A stretch of DNA of 64,000 bases from contig NZ_CP048222.1 in NCBI RefSeq assembly GCF_010119975.1, positions 2,870,501 through 2,934,500 of the forward strand. The letters run 5' to 3'. Origin of the DNA: Rhodocytophaga rosea. Its GTDB lineage: Bacteria > Bacteroidota > Bacteroidia > Cytophagales > 172606-1. Position numbers and translations under genes: made by a program. The notes under the pieces were generated by a model, which saw only the letters and a program-made list of their open reading frames with translations, had not been told where the DNA came from and did not search any database. Below are positions 55,768 to 64,000 of this stretch, piece by piece (within the stretch, counting starts at the first letter, position 1; every line of letters starts with the position of its first letter).

Positions 55768-56677
55768 ATGTCACACATCCCTCTTCTGAGCATCAGCGAC
55801 TTTTTTCAGGCTTATCGCCTTGGCCAGCCGCTACATCCTGAAATTATGTGTATGCGCCTAGAGGACCAACCTGACACCAAACTGATGGCAATGCCTTTGT
55901 ACCGATCTGATTTTTTTCGCGTGATTCAATTCACTGACGCTGTATTAACCTATACCACTCATGAGAAAAGAGTTTCGGTAGAAGGGTCTTGTTTGAGTTT
56001 TAGTTATCCGGGAAAACTGGAGTCCTGGGAGCGCGAAGGTCGCTTGTATGGGACAGTCATCTATTTTTCGCAAGCATTTGCCCACTTGGATACTACCCAT
56101 TCAGGTTTTAACCAAGATTATCCTTATTTTACTTTTGAAGGAGATCTTATTCTAAATTTAGATCAAAGGGAGGCTTGGCAACTCAGAGGGCAAGCCCAAG
56201 AAATGATTAAAGAAATGTATTCGGATCTCTCTGATAAGCTTAGCATGATTGAAAAGCTACTAGCCCTGTACCTGCATACCATTCGGCGGCTGTATGTGCA
56301 GAAAATGGGTGCCCAACCTTCTGAGAGCAAATCAAACCAAGCCTGGTTTAACCGCTTCCGGAAAGCTACTGAAGACTATTTTGGACAACTAGCCCAAGGA
56401 GAGCAAAGGGTAATCCTTCTGTCTCCATCTTAGCCCAATCTTTAGGAATAAGCCCAAATTACCTTAATGAAATTATCAAAAGCCTTACCGGACAACCCGC
56501 TTCTGCCCATTTACAGCGTAAAATGATACTTGAGATAAAAAGTTATCTGTTGCATACCAATGATCAAGTAGCCGAGATTGCTTACCGGCTAGGCTTTGAG
56601 AATATACCTTATTTCAACCGCTTTTTTAAAAACATACAGGACTTACACCAGTAGAGTTTCGCAGGCATATTAGCTGA
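55768..56677 (+). pseudogene. AraC family regulator with two frameshifts
   Basis: Frame 1 (55768-56433) holds the N-terminal half: LLSISDFFQAYRLGQPLHPE, MAMPLYRSDFFRVIQFTD and LLALYLHTIRRLYVQKMG. At about 56408 the frame shifts. The helix-turn-helix half continues NPSVSILAQSLGISPNYLNE, DQVAEIAYRLGFENIPYFNR and then, after a second shift near 56632, HTGLTPVEFRRHIS to the stop at 56677. Each break is cured by one extra A in an A-run. It is a recent pseudogene, or two base-calling errors in homopolymers. If intact it would be a 303-residue regulator. Confidence 0.85.
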
Positions 56678-56780
56678 TAACTGCCTGTAAACCCGTAAAA
56701 AGCATAAGCATTCCCCTGAAAAGTATTACCGTAGATAGCAGTGGTAGTCATATCTTTGATATTCTAAAAAAACAAGAACT

Positions 56781-57614
56781 ATGAAACTGCTAAGCCCTAC
56801 CTTCCTTATTTCCCTTACTTTATTTGCGCTGCCCTATTCAACACTACAGGCACAAAAGACTAACTCAAAAGGCAAACTAGCAAATACAGAGCAAAAAGGA
56901 GTTGATCTTTCCTATATCCAATCACAACTCACAGAGGAGGAATACAAGGAATTTCAAAACTGGGTGGCTTTAGGTGTAGGTGGCTTGCCACACACTGTGG
57001 AGGGCTTCCGTACCTTGCAAAACCTGAATAAGAAACTCAGAGATCCACTGGATATATCCCACCTTACCTCCAAGATGGGTAAGTCTGGGGATGTACAGAC
57101 GCTTAAGAATCTACCCAAGCGCAATGGCAAGAGACCGACAATTGCTCCATTTGCCATCCCACACCGGCAGATGGATCAGCATAACAGCGATTTGATTCGG
57201 CAGAAGCAAAAAACTGTTTTCGAGCAAATAGTAGGTCAAAACAAAGGGGTGGTTCATTTCCAGAAGAGCTACTTTGAAAAGCATAATGAAGCTGTTTTTT
57301 TAAATGATAGCACAAAGAGCAATCAGAGTGTAGTGCTCACTACCCATGGCGAAGTGGGACATATGCACCCAAGTGATGGGTCGATGCATTTCTCCTTGAG
57401 TCCCTCTGATACCAAGGAGGTGTTGGCACAAGGTTGGGGGGAATTGCATGGGCTAGCCGGGCAGGTATATAAAGAGAATGCAGCCTTGCCTGCTACCTAC
57501 CTGATGGTGTATTCGCCAAGGACAGAAGGGGAATTAGCGGTGGTCAAACAGATTTTACAGGCAGCTATCCACTATTCTTCCCTTCAGGAAAAAAGGCCCA
57601 CTAATGCTAAATAG
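56781..57614 (+). CDS. Secreted luciferase-domain (DUF5519) protein
   Basis: 277 residues with a signal peptide (residues 1-24, TLQAQ). The C-terminal half matches the luciferase/DUF5519 domain: VVLTTHGEVGHMHPSDGSMH, FSLSPSDTKEVLAQGWGE, PATYLMVYSPRTEGELAVVK. The conserved His and Asp of EVGHMHPSDGS are present. The name of the domain comes from a fungal enzyme; the bacterial role is unknown. The N-terminal half (YIQSQLTEEEYKEFQNWV) is unassigned. The gene follows the AraC pseudogene by 104 nt and may have been its target. Confidence 0.75.
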   Translation: MKLLSPTFLISLTLFALPYSTLQAQKTNSKGKLANTEQKGVDLSYIQSQLTEEEYKEFQNWVALGVGGLPHTVEGFRTLQNLNKKLRDPLDISHLTSKMGKSGDVQTLKNLPKRNGKRPTIAPFAIPHRQMDQHNSDLIRQKQKTVFEQIVGQNKGVVHFQKSYFEKHNEAVFLNDSTKSNQSVVLTTHGEVGHMHPSDGSMHFSLSPSDTKEVLAQGWGELHGLAGQVYKENAALPATYLMVYSPRTEGELAVVKQILQAAIHYSSLQEKRPTNAK

Positions 57615-57657
57615 AATGAACTCTATGATAAGCCATATATAGAATAAAGGTTACTAC

Positions 57658-57689
57658 TGTTTCAAAAAACGGGCGAAAAAAATAACTCT
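57658..57689 (+). repeat. Dispersed intergenic repeat, copy 17 (GCGAA subtype)
   Basis: GTTTCAAAAAACGGGCGAAA then AAAATAACTC; compare the copies at 20509 and 33216. Confidence 0.45.
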
Positions 57690-57730
57690 TGATTTTTGAA
57701 CCAACTCACATTTCTTATTTAAACCCATTG

Positions 57731-58573
57731 CTAATCTTTATGGCTCAGCTCATACTTGATAGATGACTTGGCTAAAAGGTTGATGCCAATAAAGTAGGGC
57801 ATCAGCATAGTAAAAGCCGGTATATAAGATAAATAGTTTGCGATAGCTAACGGGCCGGTTATGGTGACTGGCAGTAGGTTGAGCAGAGCACCCAGACAGG
57901 CAAAAATAACATAGGTGTATGAAGCTGCTTTGGAGAACTGCTTAGATAACCTTAATGCAGTGGCCAGGGCTGCAGTAGCCAAATAAATGAAGGCCACCTC
58001 CACCATACGAATAATGGTAAAAGCCTCATCAAGTGGCTTCATCCAGGCAGGTTTGGCAGGTGCACCCTCTATGGAATAGGTCACAAATACATTTGTAAGG
58101 AAATACCCCCAGTAAGCCATATTAAGTATAAATAAGGGCAAGGCAATTCTGATCTGCAACTTACTCAGCTTTGCATACCGGCTACCGAGTGTATTTGCCA
58201 GAACCTTATTGAGGCGCTCAAAGCCAATAGCCATAAAAATACCACCTGCAATCAGGAAACTATACCTGACTATCTGCTCATTGGCCTCTAATGCCCATCC
58301 TGAAGCCGTTTCTGGAGGTGGCCCCATACCACCAAAAATGGCGAATAGCATCCAGGGATAAATTAAAAATGAAGCTGTCTTTGCTTGTAACTCTCCTGGC
58401 GCCTGTGAAAGCTTTCGTATGGCCATAGCCATTAGTAGAGCATTTAGCAGCCAAATCGGTATATAGGCCCTGTAATCGATATGCCCAACTAGAAAGGCTA
58501 GCGCTGTTACCAGAACAGGGACAGAGAGCAAGTAAACAAAACTGATATTTTTTAAACTATTTTGCAACGACAC
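57731..58573 (-). CDS. Polytopic membrane protein, function unknown
   Basis: 280 residues with about seven to eight hydrophobic helices, for example FVYLLSVPVLVTALAFLVGH, AYIPIWLLNALLMAMAI, ALPLFILNMAYWGYFLTNVF, FIYLATAALATALRL and YVIFACLGALLNLLPVTITG. Loops are short. There is no recognised family signature. It is monocistronic and converges on the DUF5519 gene. Confidence 0.75.
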   Translation of the reverse strand: MSLQNSLKNISFVYLLSVPVLVTALAFLVGHIDYRAYIPIWLLNALLMAMAIRKLSQAPGELQAKTASFLIYPWMLFAIFGGMGPPPETASGWALEANEQIVRYSFLIAGGIFMAIGFERLNKVLANTLGSRYAKLSKLQIRIALPLFILNMAYWGYFLTNVFVTYSIEGAPAKPAWMKPLDEAFTIIRMVEVAFIYLATAALATALRLSKQFSKAASYTYVIFACLGALLNLLPVTITGPLAIANYLSYIPAFTMLMPYFIGINLLAKSSIKYELSHKD

Positions 58574-58851
58574 TATTTTAATTCTCCAATTTAATGTTTT
58601 CTGATGCTAACTTCTTTCTTCAAATAAATGAATATAATTTCTTACATGTTACATATGGGAAAAATCGTCAAATTAAGTAGTTAATTCCAATGAGCCACCT
58701 TTAGATGATCAAGTTTTGAAAAGTTGAAGATAGCGAGAAAAAAGCTTTTGGTCCAAAAGGCAGAAGTGATCACAGGCTGTGAGTAGAGTTATAGAGTAGA
58801 ATATAGAAAACTTCACGCTATAGAAAGTTCACTTACTAGCTATTGTAATGG

Positions 58852-58880
58852 GCAGTTAAAATAACTTCCCTTTCTGTATT
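58852..58880 (-). repeat. Dispersed intergenic repeat, copy 18
   Basis: Plus strand: GCAGTTAAAATAACTTCCC then TTTCTGTATTAC. Confidence 0.5.
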
Positions 58881-58964
58881 ACTTTAAACTAGTCTTATCT
58901 ATTGGGAGGAGGTCATTGTTATTTTCCTCTTTAAATTTTTAGTATAACTCAGCTAGCTAGAAAA

Positions 58965-59018
58965 TAATGAAGCATATTTTGCTGGTTAGAATTCTAATCA
59001 GTAAAATATGCTTCATTA
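58965..59018 (-). terminator. Long hairpin after the DUF892 gene
   Basis: TAATGAAGCATATTTT (58965-58980) pairs exactly with 59003-59018. Inside, CTG/CAG and TTAGAATTCTAA extend the stem with two mismatches, so nearly all 54 nt can fold. It lies 14 nt after the stop of the DUF892 gene (minus strand), the position of a terminator. Confidence 0.65.
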
Positions 59019-59032
59019 CATGCAAAAAGTAA

Positions 59033-59578
59033 TTATATTTTCTCCTTTTTGGCTTTCTGATTGACAGAGCCTTCAGCAATTTGAGTCAGCAAGGAATCTG
59101 TATCCTTCTCTTCCTGCAGGGTTTGTTCCAGTAGCCCGGCTGCTTGTTTGAATCCCAGTACACCGGCTAATGTTTTTAAGGTTCCATAAGAAGCAATCTC
59201 ATAATGTTCTACTTTCTGAGCACAGGAAATTAAAGCAACATCCCGGGTTAAGGTGCCTTCCTTTGTGTCTTCAATCATTTCCAGGGCTTCTTTTACTAGT
59301 CCATTCATAGCTTCACACTTCTTGGCAGAGGCTTCTTCCCCGATGGATTCAAAGACTTGTTCCAACCTGGTAACTTGCTCTTTTGTCTGAGCCAGATGTG
59401 TTTCAAAGGCTTTTAACAAAGGTGCAGAGGTAGTTGCTTTAGCTAATGTGGGCATATTTTTGACCAGGTGACTTTCTGCCCAGTAAATATCTTTGAGTTC
59501 TTCGATGAAAAGTTCTTTCAAAGCACTTTCCTCGGAAGAATCACTTTGAGCGGCGGCCGCTGATTTAGTAGTTGACAT
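59033..59578 (-). CDS. DUF892 / YciE-YciF ferritin-like protein
   Basis: 181 residues, a four-helix ferritin-like bundle: ELFIEELKDIYWAESHLVKN, LKAFETHLAQTKEQVTRLEQ, CAQKVEHYEIASYGTLKTLA and AAGLLEQTLQEEKDTDSLLT. Glu and His residues spaced as metal ligands (ELKDIYWAE, EHYE) are present. The family responds to osmotic, oxidative or general stress; the activity is unclear. A strong hairpin follows the gene. Confidence 0.92.
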   Translation of the reverse strand: MSTTKSAAAAQSDSSEESALKELFIEELKDIYWAESHLVKNMPTLAKATTSAPLLKAFETHLAQTKEQVTRLEQVFESIGEEASAKKCEAMNGLVKEALEMIEDTKEGTLTRDVALISCAQKVEHYEIASYGTLKTLAGVLGFKQAAGLLEQTLQEEKDTDSLLTQIAEGSVNQKAKKEKI

Positions 59579-59972
59579 AGTGGTTTGTTATAGGTTAAGT
59601 GTAGATATACGCTTGATGGGAACAATGGTTTGAATAATTAAGCTGTAATCTATTGTACTCTTTCATTAATGATAGATGGAATGGGAGTAAAAATTTATAT
59701 CAATTGTGGCCTTACTCCAAAGGCTGATTAATTTAATTCCCCCTTTCTTGAAACTACTAATTGTAGTGGTTCCTATCTGCTAACTACCCAAAAAACAGGG
59801 AACTGGACAGAACCATTAGTGCTACGTTCAAAGCAGACCAATCTTGTAAACAATAGGCTAGGTTTGTACCTAGTAAATATGTTGATAGTTCCTGCAGATG
59901 TAAACCTCGTATATCCATCTAACTGCAGCGTAATCTGTGACTAGATCAGTCAAGACTGGAGACCAGCCATAG
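59579..59972. other. Intergenic with one repeat copy
   Basis: 394 bp between the DUF892 gene and the MBL-fold gene, both on the minus strand. Only the repeat copy at 59727-59756 was recognised. Confidence 0.4.
59727..59756 (-). repeat. Dispersed intergenic repeat, copy 19
   Basis: Plus strand: TTAATTTAATTCCCCC then TTTCTTGAAACTAC. Confidence 0.6.
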
Positions 59973-60716
59973 TCAATAGCTAACGGGCTTAGGTTCGCTT
60001 ACTAATACTTCCTTCATAACTATATCCAAATCCAGGAGTGCTTTGGAGCAGTCCCCATAAAAGGAAGAACCATGCATGGTGGCTAGTGTTGTAGGCTGCA
60101 AGCTTGCTAATTCCTGCAATATGTAGGCGTTGTTGTGTTGGTAAGGCATGTAGCTATGTAAGGGACTATGCTGCATGGCAATAAGGGTAGTGCGTACCTG
60201 TTCGAGAATATCGTTTTTAGTGAGTGCTTCTCCATTGCCAAACTGATGAAACAGGTCTGAGCAGAGCAAGACTTTGTTCGTCTCCTCGAAGAGAACACCA
60301 GCATCCCATCCATGGGGCAGGTGAGGGGTAGGGATAAATCGGTAGCTGTACTTCCCGGTTTGCAGCATCTCTGCCCTTGTTAAGCCCTTGGCCGGACGTA
60401 TGGCAAAATCACTCATGTTCACCATGGCCCCCACTTGACTGCAAACAGCCTGTGCCTGAGGAGCAATCTGTAACCACTCGTTTAAGGCACCACACTCATC
60501 TACTTCAAAATGGCTAAAGCCAATCCAGCGGATATCTTGGGGATGTATCAATCTACCTACAGCTTCTTTTAGTAGCGGAAACATGCCACGCATACCGGTA
60601 TGATAAAGCATAGGTTCATCATCTTTGACCAAAAAGTGATTGAACTGCATGTTTAACTCAGGCACCCACACACTGATCCTGTACAGATCCGGAGCAATTT
60701 CATTGATAGTTGTCAT
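59973..60716 (-). CDS. MBL-fold metallohydrolase of the ODP (diiron) type
   Basis: 247 residues. The metal motif reads [17 protein letters not shown] (HxExD), as in the oxygen-reducing diiron domain of flavodiiron proteins rather than the HxHxDH of hydrolases. Further ligands are in [30 protein letters not shown] and [13 protein letters not shown]. The flavodoxin domain is absent. A stand-alone O2, NO or peroxide reductase or sensor is inferred; the partner protein is unknown. Monocistronic. Confidence 0.82.
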   Translation of the reverse strand: MTTINEIAPDLYRISVWVPELNMQFNHFLVKDDEPMLYHTGMRGMFPLLKEAVGRLIHPQDIRWIGFSHFEVDECGALNEWLQIAPQAQAVCSQVGAMVNMSDFAIRPAKGLTRAEMLQTGKYSYRFIPTPHLPHGWDAGVLFEETNKVLLCSDLFHQFGNGEALTKNDILEQVRTTLIAMQHSPLHSYMPYQHNNAYILQELASLQPTTLATMHGSSFYGDCSKALLDLDIVMKEVLVSEPKPVSY

Positions 60717-60954
60717 AATAATAATGTTTAAGTGGGTTAACTAATAAGAATTACTAAAACTCATGCTAAGCAAATGCAGGCATCCTTTAGGAGTGGAGAA
60801 TAACATAAATGCCTTTTAGGGCAAAGGATAGTAAAAATTAACTTGAGATAAAAGGTACTCCTCTGCTGCTTGCTCTTTAAAAGGGCAGCAGCAATGGCTA
60901 TTTGATCTGATCAGCAATCAAAGGCTACTGCTACAGGGGTGGGCTTTGCAGCAG

Positions 60955-61770
60955 CTATTTACTTGTTAAAACAAAGTTTTCTTTAGCTAACATATACACA
61001 GAGGGAAGCTCACCGGTTAAACTTTTAAAGTCTTTATTGAAGTGTGTCTGATCGGAATACCCATTCAGGTAGGAAAGCTGTGCCAGGCTAATAGAAGGAT
61101 ATGTATTGATGTAGTCTAGCACCTTGCCCAGGCGGTTAATGCGCATATACGCCTTGGGGCTTATTCCTAATTTGTTTTTGAACTCACGCTCCAGCTGACG
61201 TTTACTGATGCAAGCCCTGTCACTCAAGCTTTCCACCGATATTTCTCCTTTTTGCCTGCGAATCAGATCGGCTGCGTACTGCACATAAGAAGTAGGGTTA
61301 CTTGCTTTGTAGAGCCTATTAAGTAGGTACTCATCTGCCAGCCTGATTCGTTGTTCAACCGTTTTTAAAGCTTCAAGCTGCAAGCAGAAGCTAATGAAGG
61401 ATTCACCCAAGACATCTTTTAAATCAGCATAACGATTGATAAATTCTCCAGCCGGCACACCAAATATAAAGTACATAGCTTCCGGTTTGAAGCGTATACC
61501 AAAAGTTTCGACTCTATCTTTAAACTGAACAATGTAAGGGTCTGTCCAAAAACCTACCAAGGAAAAAACCGGACTTGTTTGCCAGCCTGCCGCTATCTTT
61601 ATCTCACAACGGGCATCCGATAAGTGCAAGACCAGATCTATATAGCCGGAGGGCAATACGGTTTGTTCGATGACAGCTGTAGATGAGCCTAGGATGGTGC
61701 CTTCCCAGTATTGAACAACAAAGGGTTTTAAGGGGGCTGTTGGCGAATGTTCCTGTACTAATCTTTTCAT
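60955..61770 (-). CDS. AraC family transcriptional regulator (DUF6597 type)
   Basis: 271 residues. The N-terminal DUF6597-like part includes LKPFVVQYWEGTILGSS, QTVLPSGYIDLVLHLSD and FGIRFKPEAMYFIFGVPAG. The C-terminal HTH_18 region has SVESLSDRACISKRQLEREF, KLGISPKAYMRINRLGKVL and SISLAQLSYLNGYSDQTHFN. It is 46 nt downstream of a cupin gene on the same strand, so the pair may form an operon. The effector is unknown. Confidence 0.92.
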   Translation of the reverse strand: MKRLVQEHSPTAPLKPFVVQYWEGTILGSSTAVIEQTVLPSGYIDLVLHLSDARCEIKIAAGWQTSPVFSLVGFWTDPYIVQFKDRVETFGIRFKPEAMYFIFGVPAGEFINRYADLKDVLGESFISFCLQLEALKTVEQRIRLADEYLLNRLYKASNPTSYVQYAADLIRRQKGEISVESLSDRACISKRQLEREFKNKLGISPKAYMRINRLGKVLDYINTYPSISLAQLSYLNGYSDQTHFNKDFKSLTGELPSVYMLAKENFVLTSK

Positions 61771-61816
61771 GCCTTTTTTGTTACTATAGCTTGAAAAAGG
61801 ATAAACTCAGAGAAGA

Positions 61817-62347
61817 TCAAGCTGGTAAATCAGCTTTCTCTTTAACTGAGCTGCTATTTTCTACTGAACATTGCCTGCTAGGCTCCCTACCCAGAAAAGG
61901 TGTACCCATGGCAGTATCATCTACTTGCAAGCCATACTTTTTGTTGAGCAGATCCATTTGCTTCCGGCAAGCCTTTCCAGGCAGGGGTAACAGATGGCTT
62001 ATTTCATAAAAATAGCTGGCAAAGTTTCCGGGCATATACAAATCAATGAAACGTAAAGGTTGACTACCGCCATTCCAGAAGGCGTGGAAGCTGTTACGTT
62101 TCTTTAGGGCAACTTCACCGGCTTTATAGATACTTATTCTGCCCTCCTCCCAGATAGTGATTTCTCCTTCTAAAATAATAGAGATTTCATCTTCACGGGT
62201 GTGCAGGTGGGGCGCTTCTCCAAAAGAACCTGGTTCTAATAAGTGTTCTACGATGGCAATCCCTGATGGATTTTCATTGGTAGACATGAGCAGCTTTGTT
62301 TGCAGATTTCGATAAGGACCAGTCAAGACCCAAGACGGTGATGTCAT
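61817..62347 (-). CDS. Cupin-domain protein
   Basis: 176 residues. The cupin core is SFGEAPHLHTREDEISIILE, then GEITIWEEGRISIYKAGE and KKRNSFHAFWNGGSQPLRF; the HLHxxxDE motif supplies the metal ligands. The C-terminal helix tail (YEISHLLPLPGKACRKQMDL) is seen in quercetin-dioxygenase-like single-cupin proteins of Bacteroidota. Function and substrate are unknown. It precedes an AraC gene on the same strand. Confidence 0.85.
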   Translation of the reverse strand: MTSPSWVLTGPYRNLQTKLLMSTNENPSGIAIVEHLLEPGSFGEAPHLHTREDEISIILEGEITIWEEGRISIYKAGEVALKKRNSFHAFWNGGSQPLRFIDLYMPGNFASYFYEISHLLPLPGKACRKQMDLLNKKYGLQVDDTAMGTPFLGREPSRQCSVENSSSVKEKADLPA

Positions 62348-62907
62348 AACTTTCTTCTTGTCAGATGAATAATTAATGAGTTAAAAATAGCTCCTCAGGC
62401 AAACAGAGTATAGTAGAAATGCGACATCTTTTGGAAATAGGGTCTATTTTACACAGCTAAATGGTAGTTGCTGATTCTTTGAGACTCCAGAAAGAGCTTA
62501 TATAAAATTAACCTGAAAAGCGTAAGACTAATGCTGCAAATGAATGAATAAAAACAAGTTAAGTAAAAGCAGTAAAAAATCCTACTTACCTTTTGGAAAG
62601 AAAGGTCCTCCACAACTGATTGTAAGCTGTAACAGTAGCCAAATCAATTATAGCTAATTAGAAGTGATATCCCTGTTGGCTTTTCACCCCATTTCCTGCT
62701 TAAGTACACAATAGCGGTTATGTCAAACCACTGTTAGTAGGATAAAACAAAGCAGAAAATGTTTTCACTCCTTACTCAGATGCTAAGTCTATTATTTTCA
62801 ATATAGAGTAGATTTTAGTAACTTATTCCTCCCTTTTAAGTTAACTCCTTATAGTGGATGTGTCATCTTAGAAAATGTTGGCCATTAGTTGCTCTATTAT
62901 CCTTTCT
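62348..62907. other. Long intergenic stretch
   Basis: 560 bp upstream of the cupin gene and downstream of a small secreted-protein gene, both on the minus strand. A weak repeat copy at 62823-62849 (CCTCCCTTTTAAGTTAACTC) is the only element. No gene was recognised. Confidence 0.4.
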
Positions 62908-63330
62908 TTATTTTCTTTTCCCGGCTTCTTTTTGTTTGCTAAGTTCTTCTTGCCAAACAGGTATAAAATCATAGGTTGGATAAAATTCAGTTGCAAACGC
63001 GCCCCAAGCCCCTTGTTCTATAGACAAATTCAGGGTGCGTAACTGAGCAGCAGGGATCTTAACAGTGACTACCTGGCCAATGCCCATCATCACATACCAG
63101 GAAACGACCCTGGCTGATTTAGGGGGAAAACGTTCTAAAAACTTGTTTTGTTGTTGTATTTTTCGAAGTGAATCCAGACTTTTATCTTGTTGATGCTTTA
63201 AGAAAATGGTAATTAATATACTATCTGATGATGCATGAGACGGTTGGGAAAAAGAAGGAAAGCTGCTCAGTAAGCAAACTAGGAGCGTATATATTATCTT
63301 CTTATAGCTGAATTGAAGCTGAGTGGTCAT
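62908..63330 (-). CDS. Small secreted protein of unknown function
   Basis: 140 residues with a signal peptide (residues 1-29, ending SFSQ). The mature part has a charged helix (ITIFLKHQQDKSLDSLRKIQ) and VVSWYVMMGIGQVVTVKIPA followed by NLSIEQGAWGAFATEFYPTY, which suggests a small dimeric alpha/beta-barrel-like fold. Secreted proteins with this pattern are found in several Bacteroidota but have no assigned activity. Monocistronic. Confidence 0.7.
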   Translation of the reverse strand: MTTQLQFSYKKIIYTLLVCLLSSFPSFSQPSHASSDSILITIFLKHQQDKSLDSLRKIQQQNKFLERFPPKSARVVSWYVMMGIGQVVTVKIPAAQLRTLNLSIEQGAWGAFATEFYPTYDFIPVWQEELSKQKEAGKRK

Positions 63331-63460
63331 AGCTTGAGGTGAACCAAATGAGAGTTTATCTATTCCAAGGTAAGGTAAAGTATCTGCTTCTGCAAGAATT
63401 AGGCTGTGTATGAACCTTTCTGTAGAACCCTACAACTAATTATCTTTACAACAAGGACTT

Positions 63461-63496
63461 GAAATTGCAACAGTTTACTGGAAGGTTTTTAGGAGG
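63461..63496 (+). repeat. Two-copy dispersed repeat (copy 2)
   Basis: GAAATTGCAACAGTTTACTG then GAAGGTTTTTAGGAGG, matching 48132-48166 with a few substitutions. Confidence 0.6.
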
Positions 63497-63547
63497 GACT
63501 ACAAAAGAAAAAAAACATCCTGAATTTATTACAAGGCCAATAGTTAT

Positions 63548-63575
63548 CTCAAAGAGGAGGTAAATTTAACCATCC
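63548..63575 (+). repeat. Dispersed intergenic repeat, copy 21
   Basis: CTCAAAGAGGAGGTAAATTT then AACCATCC: a diverged forward copy before the lipoprotein gene. Confidence 0.45.
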
Positions 63576-63694
63576 TTTCATGATCCTTATACCCTGCCAG
63601 AACTTTAAAAAGTCAAAATGTATAAGCTGGCATTACATATGCTGAAGAGGTTAAAGATGAAAAACAACTAATAAACATCAATAGACCAACAATC

Positions 63695-64000
63695 ATGAAA
63701 ATAACACTCAGTCTCATAAGTATATGTTGTATCTTGTTTCTACTAGGAGGATGTAATTCCTCCCCCACTCAATTACCCACTACTGATACACAGCAATCAA
63801 GTGAAGTCATAAAGCAATTATCTATTACAGGTGAGGTACAAGAAGTAGAATCCGGCAAGGATGGCTATACGGCTAAGATAGTAAGTAAAGAAGGGAAAGT
63901 ATATTGGGCAACGATTAGTCATTCAAATCTGAAAGAGAATGCAAGCCAATATAGAGCAGTCAACGTAGGAGAAACCATTACTGTCAAAGGAGACAATTGG
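63695..64000 (+). CDS. Lipoprotein (partial, 3' end outside window)
   Basis: Starts MKITLSLISICCILFLLGGC, a lipoprotein signal peptide with lipobox LGGC (Cys at residue 20). 102 codons are in the window. After a Ser/Thr/Gln-rich linker the segment IKQLSITGEVQEVESGKDGY begins a beta-rich, possibly OB-fold-like domain (VYWATISHSNL, VNVGETITVKGDNW). The stop is not reached. Function unknown. Confidence 0.75.
   Translation, partial: MKITLSLISICCILFLLGGCNSSPTQLPTTDTQQSSEVIKQLSITGEVQEVESGKDGYTAKIVSKEGKVYWATISHSNLKENASQYRAVNVGETITVKGDNW

Larger units (their letters stand above)
58574..59032. other. Intergenic with repeat copy and long hairpin
   Basis: 459 bp between two minus-strand genes. It contains the dispersed repeat at 58852-58880 and a long hairpin at 58965-59018, the latter right after the DUF892 gene stop. 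The rest is AT-rich and featureless. Confidence 0.45.
63331..63694. other. Intergenic with two repeats
   Basis: 364 bp between divergent genes. It holds the second copy of the two-copy repeat (63461-63496) and a dispersed repeat copy (63548-63575). Nothing else was recognised. Confidence 0.45.

Overview
The window looks like chromosome of a member of the Bacteroidota, most likely a Cytophagales-type organism. The grounds are an AT-rich composition, few Shine-Dalgarno sites, TAnnTTTG-type -7 promoter boxes, and a characteristic gene mix: a heme-binding membrane dehydrogenase with SGNH and DUF1080 partners, a PQQ-type sugar dehydrogenase fused to cytochrome c, a TonB-receptor fossil, many AraC regulators and a DUF892 protein. 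No rRNA, tRNA, CRISPR array or prophage was seen. The sequence is an accessory, insertion-sequence-rich stretch. It holds seven recognisable intact or near-intact IS elements (two IS630-group copies of one type, one IS630-group of another type, one IS3, two identical IS5 copies, one IS21), at least two decayed transposase genes (IS701/IS4-like and IS1182-like), and many broken genes.

Layout. 1-3366: minus-strand cluster of DUF1080 protein, SGNH hydrolase and a truncated-by-window membrane-bound dehydrogenase. 3367-4534: decayed sequence. 4535-6266: DenD-like epimerase and an SDR. 6270-8095: transposase fossil and cytochrome c/PQQ sugar dehydrogenase. 8442-12161: small genes (DUF1232, SnoaL-like, frameshifted DHFR-like, VOC, membrane protein). 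12418-14598: GH42-like glycosidase broken by two stops. 15230-20415: PAS histidine kinase, IS630 and two response regulators, the first with a stop. 20611-27699: HAD hydrolase, two AraC regulators next to oxidoreductases (SDR; aldo/keto reductase plus CMD protein), and a second type of IS630. 28552-33039: short formyltransferase-like gene, IS3, and a secreted-protein gene split by IS630. 33430-38556: TrkH, IS5, and a small island of a VOC gene, a membrane protein, a VOC fragment and a Crp/Fnr regulator. 39074-44105: isocitrate dehydrogenase, a 97-residue unknown, an SbtA-like bicarbonate transporter, a second IS5 and a LysR regulator. 44513-49894: phosphoesterase, methyltransferase-like, membrane protein, and a serine hydrolase with a damaged 5' end. 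49924-53480: IS1182 relic with IS21 inserted in it. 53581-64000: metabolic and regulatory genes, ending in a partial lipoprotein.

The most interesting points are these. (1) Two perfect TTGAT-N4-ATCAA boxes flank the Crp/Fnr-regulator region. Each lies exactly 23 nt before a -7-like box that leads to a VOC-family gene. One of these promoters has been cut away from its gene by IS5. (2) A roughly 30-bp intergenic repeat (a GAAAGGGG segment followed by a near-palindromic GTTAAATTAAC segment) occurs about 16 to 21 times in both orientations. (3) An SbtA-like transporter, a small unknown gene and a large isocitrate dehydrogenase gene lie in a row opposite a LysR gene. (4) The nested and gene-breaking IS insertions can be resolved to the base, with target duplications and the restored reading frame. 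Nothing in the window is clearly a new defence or biosynthetic system.
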